Of a DNA stretch of 5,499 nt, positions 4,961-5,499 are shown piece by piece (within the stretch, counting starts at the first letter, position 1; the number at the start of each line of letters is the position of its first letter). The DNA is from JBDKTK01 sp964556675 (lineage in GTDB: Bacteria > Desulfobacterota > Syntrophia > Syntrophales > UBA4778): NCBI GenBank assembly GCA_964556675.1, contig CAZKYN010000217.1:1-5499 (forward strand), in the 5' to 3' direction. The position numbers and the translations under genes were made by a program. The notes under the pieces were generated by a model. It searched no databases, was not told where the DNA came from, and saw only the letters and a program-made list of their open reading frames with translations.

Positions 4961-5499
4961 TTACTTTTTTTCCGCGTCCATGGCTTCCCAGATTATCTCG
5001 GCCAGGTCTTTAGCGGCGATCTTCTCTTCCATGCTCCGGTCTTTCAGACCATCGCTGATCATTGTCACGCAGAACGGACAGGCTGAGCATACCGTCGTGG
5101 CATTGGTCGCGATCGCCATGTCTGTTCTCTTGACGTTTATTCTTTCTCCGTGCTCTTCCATCCACATCCTGGCACCACCGGCGCCGCAGCAGAAACCGTG
5201 GTCATGGTGCTTCTCCATTTCGACGAGTTTCAGTCCGGGTACGGCGTTCAGGGCACTCCGGGGCTGGTCGTAAATTTTATTGTACCTGCCGAGGAAACAG
5301 GAGTCATGGAGCGTTACAGTTGCATCAATGGGTTTTGTCAGTCTGATCTTGCCTTCTTTGATAAGGTCAGCCAGGATTTCTGTGTGATGGAATACTTCGT
5401 AAGTTCCACCCAATTGCGGATAATCTTTTTTCAACGTGTTATATCCGTGGGGGCAGGTTGCGATTATCTTCTTCACGCCGTAGCCGTTCATGATCTCGA
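4961..5499 (-). CDS. CCG-domain Fe-S oxidoreductase, C-terminal part (HdrD/GlpC-like; resembles EtfAB:menaquinone oxidoreductase)
   Basis: The reading frame is open to the window edge, so only the last 178 residues or so are seen and the true start is upstream on the minus strand. It holds one complete cysteine-rich CCG domain. Counting from the Met at 5491, Cys65 (LHDSCFLGRYN), Cys101-Cys102 (FCCGAGG) and CSACPFC (Cys138 and Cys141) follow the CX31-39CCX35-36CXXC pattern that binds a [4Fe-4S] cluster in heterodisulfide-reductase-type proteins. An earlier ATCPHGYNTL (Cys13) probably belongs to the same domain. From memory, HDSCFLGRYN-IYD-PR and CCGAGGARMWMEE resemble the large membrane Fe-S proteins, with N-terminal cytochrome b-like and ferredoxin domains, that pass electrons from EtfAB to menaquinone in Desulfobacterota. 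Those N-terminal domains are outside the window, so a soluble HdrD/GlpC/lactate-oxidase-type subunit remains possible. A terminator follows, then fadL. Confidence 0.85.
   Translation of the reverse strand, partial: EIMNGYGVKKIIATCPHGYNTLKKDYPQLGGTYEVFHHTEILADLIKEGKIRLTKPIDATVTLHDSCFLGRYNKIYDQPRSALNAVPGLKLVEMEKHHDHGFCCGAGGARMWMEEHGERINVKRTDMAIATNATTVCSACPFCVTMISDGLKDRSMEEKIAAKDLAEIIWEAMDAEKK

Overview
The window reads as a piece of a chromosome from an anaerobic bacterium, most likely a member of the Desulfobacterota (the former Deltaproteobacteria, perhaps a Syntrophus/Smithella-like lineage). This is inferred from gene content and protein style: an ApgM-type (archaeal-type) phosphoglycerate mutase, a FadL outer-membrane porin that implies a Gram-negative envelope, a FadD-type acyl-CoA ligase, and the C-terminal CCG domain of an Fe-S oxidoreductase resembling those tied to electron-transfer flavoprotein in fatty-acid- and benzoate-degrading anaerobes. 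No sequence search was possible, so the taxon is a judgement.

Layout. Positions 1-447 (+) hold the 3' third of apgM. It runs convergently, with a 9-bp gap, into a three-gene minus-strand operon. In transcription order this is fadD (3390-1693), an alpha/beta hydrolase (1692-916) and a small flavodoxin-like protein (912-457). The genes are packed with 0 and 3 nt between them. Upstream of fadD is a 128-bp intergenic stretch (3391-3518). It holds a strong ribosome binding site, a plausible sigma70-type promoter, two inverted repeats whose centres lie 31 bp apart, and the intrinsic terminator of the next gene. Then come fadL (4823-3519, minus), with its own promoter and a polypurine ribosome binding site, a second strong intrinsic terminator, and the 3' part of the Fe-S oxidoreductase gene (5499-4961, minus), which runs off the window.

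How it fits together. The minus-strand genes form a fatty-acid handling cluster. FadL takes long-chain fatty acids through the outer membrane and FadD activates them to acyl-CoA with ATP. The Fe-S oxidoreductase, if it is the EtfAB:menaquinone type it resembles, would take beta-oxidation electrons from EtfAB into the membrane quinone pool. The hydrolase and the flavodoxin-like protein are co-expressed with FadD, but their substrates cannot be read from sequence. The two intrinsic terminators and two predicted promoters suggest three separate transcription units in this cluster. ApgM is a glycolysis/gluconeogenesis enzyme and appears unrelated.

No mobile element, CRISPR array, tRNA or rRNA was seen. 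The region looks like ordinary core metabolism. The points most worth checking are the dyads in the fadD and fadL promoter regions, the unexplained fadD-hydrolase-flavodoxin grouping, and the corrected fadL start.
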